Positions 35,001 to 41,929 of a DNA stretch of 42,236 nt are shown piece by piece; positions within the stretch are counted from its first letter, which is position 1; the number at the start of each line of letters is the position of its first letter. Made by a program: the position numbers and the translations under genes. This stretch comes from Paractinoplanes toevensis. Lineage in GTDB: Bacteria > Actinomycetota > Actinomycetes > Mycobacteriales > Micromonosporaceae. The stretch covers positions 1 to 42,236 of the forward strand of contig NZ_BOQN01000105.1 of NCBI RefSeq assembly GCF_018332695.1, read 5' to 3'. Under the pieces are notes generated by a model. That model saw nothing but the letters and a program-made list of their open reading frames with translations, did not search any database and had not been told where the DNA came from.

Positions 35001-36318
35001 CAACGGCGCGCTGCTGCCGCTCACCAAGTTTCCGCACTGCGGCGCGGTCGCCCAGCGCACCGACGTGGAGCGCGCCGCGCGTTTGCTGCGCCGGCTGCAC
35101 GAGGAGGTGCAGCGCCGGCAGCGGGTGCTCGGCGAGGGCGGGTTCGCCGACCTGTCCGAACAGCGCGCGGCCGCCCCCGCCGCGGACCGGCTGCCGCACA
35201 TCCTGCTGTTGATCGACCGCTGGGAGGGGTTCATGGGAACCCTCAGCGAGCACGACAACGGGACGCTCACCGAGATCGTGCACATCCTCATGCGGGAGGG
35301 CGCCAGCGCCGGCGTGCACCTGATCGTGGCCGGCGACCACAGCCTGCTCAGCGGCCGGATGAGCTCGCTCTGCGAGGAGAAGCTGGTGCTGCGGCTCTCC
35401 GACCGCAGTGACGCCACGATGGCCGGGCTGAACCCGCGGAAGATCCCGGAGAACCTGCCGCCCGGACGCGGTTACCGGGCGATCAGCGCGATCGAGGTGC
35501 AGGTCTCCCTGATCGCCGCCGATCCGAGCGGCCCGGCCCAGGTCGCCGCGATGCACGCGATCGCGGGTCAGCTGACCGAACGCGAGGTCTCTGTCGAGAA
35601 CAGGCTGCGGCCCGCCAGGATCGCCGCGATGCCCAGTCAGCTGACCTTCGAGCAGGCCTGGTCGTCGGCCGGAAAACCGGGGCCGGGGTGGGCGCTGATC
35701 GGCGTCGGCGGCGACGATCTCGCCCCGGTCGGCATGGATCTGCTCGGCGACCAGCCGACGTTCCTGATCGCCGGGCCGTCCCGATCCGGCCGCAGCACCG
35801 CGCTGCGCGTGATGGCCGAGTCGATGCTGCGCACAGGCTTCGAGCTGGTCATCGGCGCGCCGCTGCGGACCCCGTTGACCGACCTGGCCGGCCGCCCCGG
35901 CGTGCGCGGGATCGTCAGCGGCGACAGCCCGACCGAACAGGAGTTCGCCGCCCTGGTAGATCCCGGTGACGGGCCGGTCGCGCTGTTGGTCGACGACGCC
36001 GAAGCCTGGCGGGACGTCTCCTGCCGGGACTGGTTGCGCCAGCTGATCCGGACCGCGTCCGGCCGGCGGCGGGCGGTGGTCATCGCCGGCGAGATCTCCT
36101 CGGTCGCGATGGGCTTCTCCGGCTGGCAGGTCGAGGTCAAGAAGAACCGCCGCGGCGCCCTGCTCTCCCCGCCCACCCTGAGCGCCGGCGACCTGGTCGG
36201 CGTGCGGCTGTCCCGGGCCAACCTGGCCGAGCGGGTGGTGCCCGGCATGGCCCGGGTGCACCTCGGCGACGGCACCCTGCAAACCGTTCAGATACCGACT
36301 ATGGAAGCGGTGAGTTGA
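32008..36318 (+). CDS. EssC/EccC-type FtsK/SpoIIIE ATPase with ubiquitin-like and FHA domains
   Basis: A 1436-residue type VII secretion motor. Residues 1-75 look ubiquitin-like/YukD-like (DVVVDADPATPVRDIVKNLL, then YRDDRPLDLDLPLSASGVHDGSVLWVG). About 85-165 is an FHA-like domain (HRIGSAPACAIRLDG). Two transmembrane helices at about 223-263 (LPWLAAALPAAFGVVMSTVL, then YLMFAAMSPVMVVGNWW) are followed by three ATPase domains. D1 is intact: Walker A GTTGSGKSE near 640 and Walker B LLIVIDEFAS near 745. D2 (GAPRSGRSQ near 965) and D3 (GPSRSGRST near 1257) have Arg for the Walker A Lys. Start ATG 32008 overlaps the WXG100 stop. An N-terminal FHA domain on a one-chain motor resembles Firmicutes EssC more than mycobacterial EccC. 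Confidence 0.93.
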   Translation: MRMLITLASPGAWSADVVVDADPATPVRDIVKNLLDSLDVAPAQGPIYRDDRPLDLDLPLSASGVHDGSVLWVGGPGPAPYATGGLVTIRAVTGAGAGRIWSLTPGEHRIGSAPACAIRLDGLEPVAAVVRVTFDAAVYVRGEGLLLDRVDLTGGEVVWRETAQLTAGGTALEAHPVRCPDAMVEPSPESEYLDYNRPPRLLPPIRPDKFKIPAEPKAPTPNALPWLAAALPAAFGVVMSTVLRNPMYLMFAAMSPVMVVGNWWSSRRQGGRTYRAQVAEHRARVTAIEADIAETTVLERQDRRVAAPDPAELLIVATGPRARLWERRRTDPDHLVTRIGIADLPSAIKVEAAGQDRQTGRQLNDVPVAFSIVQAGVVGVAGRGEWPRRLARWMIGQLAVAQSPRDLQLYVLTDPDGSALWEWAAWLPHTRPLLGQQTLTLLGTDAETIARRIAELIELIEARRQARLNAGSGAAIGDPDVVVVLDGARRLRSLPGLVSVLLGGPAVGVYFVCVDSDERTLPEECTTVVVGGDGLPTTLRQQRAATIEGIRVDEVIDEWFPTVGRRLAPIRDVSDTHGDAALPGSARLLEVLGLEDPSVAAVSARWTSSPRGTRAIVGVSLDGPFALDLVQHGPHGLVAGTTGSGKSEFLQTVVASLAVANRPDAMNFVLVDYKGGAAFKDCVDLPHTVGMVTDLDTHLVERALTSLGAELTHREHLLAAVGAKDLEDYLDYATRRPVPEPIPRLLIVIDEFASMARELPDFVTGLVNIAQRGRSLGIHLILATQRPNGVVNAEIRANTNLRVALRVTDAGESADVIDAREAASISAATPGRAYARLGHSSLIPFQTGRVGGRRPRSNRAEAVVVPFLHPVGWQDLGRPVPQRPRSLAEADEATDLSVLVAAIRQTNDMLGLPAQRRPWLPALPTLSVTDLSDGTWAVQDLPRTQQQVPMKLDLDTFGHLHIVGAPRSGRSQALRTIATAAASAAGVADLHLYGLDCGNGALLPLTKFPHCGAVAQRTDVERAARLLRRLHEEVQRRQRVLGEGGFADLSEQRAAAPAADRLPHILLLIDRWEGFMGTLSEHDNGTLTEIVHILMREGASAGVHLIVAGDHSLLSGRMSSLCEEKLVLRLSDRSDATMAGLNPRKIPENLPPGRGYRAISAIEVQVSLIAADPSGPAQVAAMHAIAGQLTEREVSVENRLRPARIAAMPSQLTFEQAWSSAGKPGPGWALIGVGGDDLAPVGMDLLGDQPTFLIAGPSRSGRSTALRVMAESMLRTGFELVIGAPLRTPLTDLAGRPGVRGIVSGDSPTEQEFAALVDPGDGPVALLVDDAEAWRDVSCRDWLRQLIRTASGRRRAVVIAGEISSVAMGFSGWQVEVKKNRRGALLSPPTLSAGDLVGVRLSRANLAERVVPGMARVHLGDGTLQTVQIPTMEAVS

Positions 36319-36602
36319 TGGCCGACATCGTGGTCAAGGACCTGGCCGACCTGGCCCGGGACCTCAGCGAGCTGATCAGCCAGTTCGAGGGCGCGCTCGA
36401 CTTCCAGGACGATTTCAAGGGCCAGTGGGGGCAGCACAACGCGAACCTGTCGATGGGTGACTTCGCCGACAACTGGACCGGCAGCCGGGACAAGATGGTC
36501 GAGGCCATGAAGAAGTTCCGCGACTCGGTCGAGGGCGCCGACCAGGCGTGGGCCGAGGCCGAGGCGAAGATGGTCGCCAGCCTTCAGGAGGGCGACAAGT
36601 GA
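36318..36602 (+). CDS. WXG100 family protein
   Basis: A 94-residue ESAT-6-like protein with a clear WXG turn (NWTGSRDKMVEAMKKF, near residue 54) between two helices. The helix 1 region includes LARDLSELISQFEGALDFQDDFKGQWGQHNAN. It is the canonical partner or substrate of the preceding ATPase. ATG 36318 overlaps the ATPase stop (TGATG); the next gene's GTG overlaps its own stop. The two WXG100 proteins of the locus could form a heterodimer. Confidence 0.92.
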   Translation: MADIVVKDLADLARDLSELISQFEGALDFQDDFKGQWGQHNANLSMGDFADNWTGSRDKMVEAMKKFRDSVEGADQAWAEAEAKMVASLQEGDK

Positions 36603-37783
36603 GCGACGGCCGCCTCGGCACCCTCCGCAAGGCCGACCCGGCCGAGATCGACGCGGCGCAGAAGCGCTACGAGCACATCTCGATGACCATCGACGACGCG
36701 GTGGCGAAACTGCAGAAGATCGTCGACGCCGGTGACGAGGGACTGCGCGGCCAGTGGGTGGAGCCGCTCAAGGAGGACGCCGAGTCCCTCAAGGACAGCC
36801 TCACCAAGGCCGCGGTGCGCTACCGCGACGTCGCGAACGAGGCCAAGAAGTACGAGCCGGACCTGCAGCACGCGATCGACGAGGTGAACGCGGCCGAGCG
36901 CGACGAGTCGGCCGGCACCGATTCGCTGACCAGAGCCAACGGGTTGCCCGACCCGCAGAAGGACGCGGACGGCAACATCCCGCCGGCGGAGCAGCAGAAG
37001 GGCACCGACAAGCAGCGCGCGCAGGAGGAGGCGAACTCGGCGATCACCGCGGCGAAGAACCGGCTGACCGGCGCGCTGGACGCCCTCGACGTGGCCGGCA
37101 AGCGCTTCGGCGACGCAGTGAACTGCAAGAACTACGACGACGGGCTGACCGACAAGATCAATTGGCGGGTGATGGCCATCTTCAAGAAGATCAGCGAGAT
37201 CTTCGGGATCATCGCGATGGTCCTGACCGCGCTGGCCTTCCTGATACCCGGGCTCAACGTGCTCGCGATAGCCGGGTTCGCGGCCGGTGCCGTACTCCTG
37301 GTGGCCGACAGCATCCTCCTGGCCGGCGGCGACGGCAGTGTGCTCAGCGTCGTCCTGGACGCCGTCGGGCTCGGCTTCGCCGGCCTCGGCGCGGCGTTCG
37401 GCGCCTTCGGCAAGTCGATCGAGGGCTTCACCAAGTTCCTCAAGGGACTGCCCTACCTGAAGTTCAAGCCCGGCGTCGGGCCGAACGGGCAGATCATCGA
37501 GCTGTTCGACTTCAGCAAGCCGCTGATGATCGGGGCCGGCAAGCCCGGCTTCTTCGACGTCGGCAAGAGCTGGCTGAGCGGCCTCTTCGAGCTGGGCAAC
37601 CTCAAGAACCTCGGCTGGCTGAGCGGCCTCGGCACGTTCGGCAGCGGGTTCAGCTGGGCGACCGGCGGTCTCAAGTGGATCTTCGGATCCTGGGGCGGCC
37701 TCAACCAGATCTTCAACCTCGGCGCGGGCCTGATCATCGCGGGCCTGCAGGCCACCTCCAACCCGGCATTCGAGAACGCCTGA
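36599..37783 (+). CDS. Putative type VII-associated protein with helical N-terminus and membrane segments
   Basis: A 394-residue protein. Residues 1-180 are charged and helical (DAAQKRYEHISMTIDDAVAKLQKIVDAGDEGLRGQW and SAITAAKNRLTGALDALDVAGKRFGDAVN), like the long coiled N-termini of LXG/WXG-fused T7SS substrates. Residues about 200-275 form two or three hydrophobic segments (IFGIIAMVLTALAFLIPGLNVLAIAGFAAGAVLLVADSILL). The tail is Gly/aromatic-rich (LKNLGWLSGLGTFGSGFSWATGGLKWIFGSWGGLNQIFNLG). It could be a secreted membrane-inserting substrate or a structural channel part. Start GTG 36599 overlaps the WXG100 stop (GTGA); its stop overlaps the next ATG. I recognise no enzyme motif. Confidence 0.78.
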   Translation: MSDGRLGTLRKADPAEIDAAQKRYEHISMTIDDAVAKLQKIVDAGDEGLRGQWVEPLKEDAESLKDSLTKAAVRYRDVANEAKKYEPDLQHAIDEVNAAERDESAGTDSLTRANGLPDPQKDADGNIPPAEQQKGTDKQRAQEEANSAITAAKNRLTGALDALDVAGKRFGDAVNCKNYDDGLTDKINWRVMAIFKKISEIFGIIAMVLTALAFLIPGLNVLAIAGFAAGAVLLVADSILLAGGDGSVLSVVLDAVGLGFAGLGAAFGAFGKSIEGFTKFLKGLPYLKFKPGVGPNGQIIELFDFSKPLMIGAGKPGFFDVGKSWLSGLFELGNLKNLGWLSGLGTFGSGFSWATGGLKWIFGSWGGLNQIFNLGAGLIIAGLQATSNPAFENA

Positions 37784-38352
37784 TGATCTCCTGGTACTGG
37801 GACTGGGTTCCGGCCGCCGCCAGCGACGACTGGACGGCGTCGCTCGTGAAGCTGCTCGACGAGTGGCTGGGCGTCGGCGTCGACGCGCCCGAGATGGGCG
37901 CCGCGCTGGCCCGGGACCTGCTCGCGCGCACCGACGGCATGCCCGCCAACTGCCGGCTCATCTGGGGCGGCGGCTTCCTCGAGGAGCGGCCACGCTGGCT
38001 GCCGCTGCTCATCCTGGCCGAGTTCCGGCCGGCCCGGCCGGAAGATCCGGCCTACCTGATGGCCGAGGTGGGTGCCGAGGGCTTCGCCGATGACGTACGC
38101 CCACCAACCGTCGACTATCTGACGACCGAGCGGGGCGACGGCGTACGCGTGTTCGCGATGGCGAGCTCGAACGGCGAGGGACTGCACGGGCGGGTCAACG
38201 CGGCGCTGCGCCTCGACGACCAGGCCGTCGACGTCCTGCTGACCACCCGGGTCAAGGCGCTCGACCAGCTCGCGGTGATCGGCTCCGGGGTGGAAGCCGT
38301 GATGCACATGATCGCCACTCAGCCGTTGGAGTTCATCCATGCTGGACTTTGA
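37783..38352 (+). CDS. Unknown protein of the type VII-like operon
   Basis: A 189-residue soluble protein with no recognisable family. It opens MISWYWDWVPAAASDDWTASLVKLLDEWLG and contains LIWGGGFLEERPRWLPLLILAEF and VDVLLTTRVKALDQLAVIGSGVEAVMH. No signal peptide or convincing membrane helix is seen. ATG 37783 overlaps the preceding stop, and its 3' end overlaps the next gene by 14 bases, so it is clearly part of the operon. By position it could be a chaperone or export-assembly factor, but that is a guess. Confidence 0.75.
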   Translation: MISWYWDWVPAAASDDWTASLVKLLDEWLGVGVDAPEMGAALARDLLARTDGMPANCRLIWGGGFLEERPRWLPLLILAEFRPARPEDPAYLMAEVGAEGFADDVRPPTVDYLTTERGDGVRVFAMASSNGEGLHGRVNAALRLDDQAVDVLLTTRVKALDQLAVIGSGVEAVMHMIATQPLEFIHAGL

Positions 38353-38983
38353 GCTCATCGTCCCCGAGGGCTGGGTGCACGTTCCCACCCTGCCCGAGCT
38401 GCGCCGGGTGCGGGCCAAGACGATCGAGGCGATCGTGCGGCACGCCCTGCCCGACACGCTGCCCCGGGACAAGGCCGGACCATGGCGCCGGATGCTGAAC
38501 CGCGACCTCACCGACGCGACCGACCAGGCCGAACGGCAGGGTGCCCGGGCCGTCGTGCTGCCGGTGACCGAGATGCACGGCATGCGGCTGCCCGGCACGC
38601 TGCTGCTGTCGGTGATCGAGGACGACGGCGAGCCGCAGGACCCGCGGTCGGTGCTGAACTCGATCCTGGCCGACGCCGGCCCGGACGGCATGGCGCTGGA
38701 GATCGACGGTTGCCCGGCGGCCCGGGTCCGCCAGGTCGTCGACAGCGGACCGATCAAACGCAAGGCGCCGGCCGTACGCGTGAACTACTACGTGGCCGCG
38801 CCCGACGCCCCCGGCGTCTGGGGCGTACTGACCTTCACCGTGCTCACCGACGGCGACGTCGAGGCCGACCCGGTGCAGGCCATCGTGCTGCTGTTCGACG
38901 CGGTCGTGACCACCCTGCGCTGGGCGCCGGACGTCGACCTGCCGACCGAGGACGAGCTGCTGACGGAAGGAACGAGCCGGTAA
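38339..38983 (+). CDS. Unknown protein of the type VII-like operon
   Basis: A 214-residue soluble protein without a recognised family. It opens MLDFELIVPEGWVHVPTLPELRRVRAK and has beta-rich segments VNYYVAAPDAPGVWGVLTFTVLTDGDVEADPVQAIVLLFDAVVTTLRW. The mixed alpha/beta pattern with a repeated strand-helix could be a chaperone-like or SMI1/YbjN-like fold, but I see no diagnostic motif. The overlaps with both neighbours tie it to the operon. Confidence 0.75.
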   Translation: MLDFELIVPEGWVHVPTLPELRRVRAKTIEAIVRHALPDTLPRDKAGPWRRMLNRDLTDATDQAERQGARAVVLPVTEMHGMRLPGTLLLSVIEDDGEPQDPRSVLNSILADAGPDGMALEIDGCPAARVRQVVDSGPIKRKAPAVRVNYYVAAPDAPGVWGVLTFTVLTDGDVEADPVQAIVLLFDAVVTTLRWAPDVDLPTEDELLTEGTSR

Positions 38984-40560
38984 TGGTCCGCTTGCCGAGA
39001 CCGACCCGGCCGGTGGCGCTGGGCATCGTGCTGGCCCTCGCCGTCCTGACCGGCGCCGGCGGCTTCGCGGCCCGGCAGGCGGCCAACGCGGCCGAGCCGC
39101 TGCGGGGCAACCAGCTCACCGCGCCCGACGTGCGCATCCTGGTCGGCGCCGCGTCGTCGTGCACCGCGCTCACCCCGGCCCGGCTGGCCGGCCAGGTCAT
39201 GGTGGCCTCGCACTTCACCGATCGGCCGGTCGGTGACCTGCGGGCGGGCGGCGCCATCGGGGTGGCCGCGCTGACCCCGGGGCAGTGGCAGCAGAACGCG
39301 CCGTGGACCGGCGCCGAGCCGACCGACCGCGCGGCCGCGATCACCGGCCTCGCCCACCTGATGTGCCGGCTCGTCGGCCAGTCCCGCGCCCTGCACCTGG
39401 ACGAGGACCCGTGGCGGATCGCGCTGGCCGCGTTCCGGCTCGGGATGGACCAGGTGGTCGCGGCCGGCGGCATCCCGGATCGGGCCAAGGACTATGTGGA
39501 CACCGTTTCGCGGTACGCCACCTGGTATGCCCTGCAACCGGCCCTGGGCGGCGGCGGCGCGCCTTCTTCTCCGGCCGGTGGTGCGGCGGTGATTCCGGTG
39601 CCCGACGCCTACCTGCAGGCGGTCGTCGACGCCGGCAAGAACTGCGCCGATCTGCCGCCCAGCCGGGTCGCCGCCCAGATCATGGTGACCTCCGGATTCA
39701 GCGCCACCAAGCTCGGCGCGGTCGGTGAACAGGGCATCGCCCAGTTCCAGCCGCAGGCCTGGACCGAGGACGGCTCACCGTGGGAACCGGGCTACGCCAT
39801 CCCGGCCCTCGGCCGGGCGATGTGCAAGCTGATCGAGCAGGCCGGCGGGCAGTACCCGGCCGCCCTGGCCGCCTTCGACCGGGCGGCGTCGGCCGACGCG
39901 GTGACCAAGGCCGAGGCGGAGTACGCCAAGGACCCGCGGCTGCAGATCGCCAAGCCGTCGGCGGCCCCGTCGGCCTCGGCCGCACCGAAACCGGCCAAGA
40001 CGACCACGAGTCCGGCCGCGAAGCCCACCAAACCGGCGCGGGCCAACCAGCCGGCGATCAAGGGGGCCGACTCCACCGGCCGCGGCTACGGGCCGTACTT
40101 CATCCTCAACCTCGTCACCAAGATGTGCGCCGACCTGCCCGGTTACGGCGCCGGACCGCGCGACGGGCCGGTCACCCAGTTCACCTGCAGCAAGACCGGC
40201 GACGACAACCAGGAGTGGACATTCGAGCCGCGGGCCGTCGACGGCGAGGGCTACCAGCTCTACTGGATCCGCAACACCGACGACGGGTTCTGCATCGACC
40301 CGCCCGGCAACGAGGCGGTCGCGTCCGGCACCGAGCTCACCGAGACCGGCTGCTTCGACCAGGACAACCAGTACTTCCGGCTGGAACCGAAGAAGACGGC
40401 GGGCGGATTCGTCTACTACTGGCTGCGCAACACGGTCGCCGACATGTGCATCGACGTGCCGGGCGCGGGCAACGGCGGGTCCGACGTACGCCTGGCTCTG
40501 GTGCCCTGCCTGGCGAACGACGACCACGAGTGGGCCCTCCTCGAGAAATCCGAGTGGTGA
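38983..40560 (+). CDS. Secreted protein with two transglycosylase-like domains and a ricin-type lectin domain
   Basis: A 525-residue exported protein. An N-terminal signal or anchor is at about 10-36 (VALGIVLALAVLTGAGGFAARQA). Two SLT-like domains follow, about 45-185 and 205-320. The second reads SRVAAQIMVTSGFSATKLGAVGEQGIAQFQPQAW, matching the ESGF...GAQGIAQFMPxTW pattern, but Thr236 stands where the catalytic Glu belongs. The first reads VMVASHF...GAIGVAALTPGQW with Ala75 there. A Pro/Lys/Ala linker precedes a ricin B-type lectin of three repeats with QEW, QYF and HEW motifs (365-525). It probably binds peptidoglycan or sugars rather than cutting them. ATG 38983 overlaps the previous stop by one base. 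Confidence 0.85.
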   Translation: MVRLPRPTRPVALGIVLALAVLTGAGGFAARQAANAAEPLRGNQLTAPDVRILVGAASSCTALTPARLAGQVMVASHFTDRPVGDLRAGGAIGVAALTPGQWQQNAPWTGAEPTDRAAAITGLAHLMCRLVGQSRALHLDEDPWRIALAAFRLGMDQVVAAGGIPDRAKDYVDTVSRYATWYALQPALGGGGAPSSPAGGAAVIPVPDAYLQAVVDAGKNCADLPPSRVAAQIMVTSGFSATKLGAVGEQGIAQFQPQAWTEDGSPWEPGYAIPALGRAMCKLIEQAGGQYPAALAAFDRAASADAVTKAEAEYAKDPRLQIAKPSAAPSASAAPKPAKTTTSPAAKPTKPARANQPAIKGADSTGRGYGPYFILNLVTKMCADLPGYGAGPRDGPVTQFTCSKTGDDNQEWTFEPRAVDGEGYQLYWIRNTDDGFCIDPPGNEAVASGTELTETGCFDQDNQYFRLEPKKTAGGFVYYWLRNTVADMCIDVPGAGNGGSDVRLALVPCLANDDHEWALLEKSEW

Positions 40561-40561
40561 G

Positions 40562-41929
40562 ATGCCGACGATGAGGTCGCGGGTGGCGGCACTGGCCGCC
40601 GCGATCACCGTGCTGTTCGCGGCTCCGGCCCAGGCCGCGCCGCCCGCGAACCAGCTGTATTACACGGTGACGGTGTCCTACCAGAGCGCGCCGGAGAACC
40701 TGTGGGAGATCGCCACCCGGTTCCTCGGCGACGCGAGCCGGGCCGGTGAGATCCTCGACCTGAACGCGGGACGGGTGCAGCCCGACGGCGACCGGCTCGC
40801 CGATCCGGGCGACCTGACCGCGGGCTGGCAGCTCCTCCTGCCGTGGGACGCGACCGGCGCCGAGCTGCACAACGGCCCGCTGCCGGCCGGCGCCGGCTCG
40901 TCCTCCGGGTGCGCCCGGTCGTCGGACACCCCGGCCGAGGCGTCCTGGGCGCAGACCCTGCTGACCCCGAGCCGGGCCTGGCCGGTGACGAACGGCGCGG
41001 GCGTCAAGGTCGGCATCGTCGCCTCCGGCGTGGACGGGTCGGCGGCCGAGCTGGCCGGCCGGGTCGCCCCGGGTGCCGACGTCGTGGCCGGCGCCGGCCG
41101 CGGGGACGTCGGCTGCGAAGTGGCCGGGACCAACCTGGCCGGCATCGTGGCCGGCGACGACGACACCTTCGGGGTGGCGCCCGGCGCCCGGATCGTGCCG
41201 GTCCGGGCCGGCAACCAGGCGCGCTCGGCCGCGACCGGCATCTCCGTCGCGGTCGCCGCCGGCGCCAAGGTCGTCCTGCTCGGCGTGGGTGCCGACGCCT
41301 CGGACGCCGACGTGCGGGCCGCCGTCAGCGACGCGATCTCCCGGGACGTGGTGGTCGTGACGCCCGCGTGGGCGAAGGGTGAGGCGGCCGACGGCCTGCT
41401 CCGGGTGGGCGCGATCGGGGCGGACAAGCAGCCGGCCTTCCCGTACGCGGCCGAGTCGGTGGACCTGTTGGCCCCCGGCACCGGCGTGACGAGCATCGGC
41501 GGGGTGGTCAGCGGCGACGAGTACGCCGCGGCCTACGTGGCCGGCACTGTTGCCCTGGTCCGGGCGGCCCACCCTGGGCTACGGGCCGCCGACGCGACCC
41601 GGCAGGTCCTGTCCACGACCACGGATCGGCTGGTCAACCCGGTCGCCGCGGTGAACACGGCGCTGCCCGCCGGGGTCGGCGTGAACGCCGCCGCCGCGCC
41701 GCCGTCCAGCGGCCTCGGCACGCTGAGCCGGGTGCTGCTGTGGATCGCGGTGGCCCTGGCCGTACTCCTGCTGCTGCCCTTCCTGCTGCGGCGCCCGGCC
41801 CGCATGGTGACCGGCGTGGCCCGCCGGCGCTGGGCGCTGCGGCAGGCCCAGCGGGCCCGGGCCCGCCTGACCGCCGACCACGACGACCCGTTCTGGGAAG
41901 CGCCGGTCAGCGGTCCCGGTCGGAGCTGA
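40562..41929 (+). CDS. Mycosin-like (S8) protein with LysM domain, catalytic triad lost
   Basis: A 455-residue protein with signal peptide (MRSRVAALAAAITVLFAAPAQA), a LysM-like domain at about 33-98 (YYTVTVSYQSAPENLWEIATRFLGD), a subtilisin-fold domain at about 140-370, and a C-terminal transmembrane helix at about 390-412 (VLLWIAVALAVLLLLPFLL) with a basic tail. This recalls MycP proteases of ESX systems. The catalytic sites read VGIVASGVD (Ala154 for Asp), AGTNLAGIVAG (Ala188 for His) and SGDEYAAAYVAGTVAL (Glu320 for Ser). The oxyanion-Asn region also lacks Asn. It should be a non-proteolytic membrane-anchored scaffold. It is last in the operon and overlaps convergent ctaD by 23 bases. Confidence 0.88.
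   Translation: MPTMRSRVAALAAAITVLFAAPAQAAPPANQLYYTVTVSYQSAPENLWEIATRFLGDASRAGEILDLNAGRVQPDGDRLADPGDLTAGWQLLLPWDATGAELHNGPLPAGAGSSSGCARSSDTPAEASWAQTLLTPSRAWPVTNGAGVKVGIVASGVDGSAAELAGRVAPGADVVAGAGRGDVGCEVAGTNLAGIVAGDDDTFGVAPGARIVPVRAGNQARSAATGISVAVAAGAKVVLLGVGADASDADVRAAVSDAISRDVVVVTPAWAKGEAADGLLRVGAIGADKQPAFPYAAESVDLLAPGTGVTSIGGVVSGDEYAAAYVAGTVALVRAAHPGLRAADATRQVLSTTTDRLVNPVAAVNTALPAGVGVNAAAAPPSSGLGTLSRVLLWIAVALAVLLLLPFLLRRPARMVTGVARRRWALRQAQRARARLTADHDDPFWEAPVSGPGRS

Noticed and set aside
32566..36282. Very long open frame (1238 codons) on the minus strand inside the EssC-like gene
   Set aside because: It is a shadow of high-GC codon structure: His/Gly/Arg/Asp-rich, with no domain. The plus-strand frame has clear FtsK motifs.
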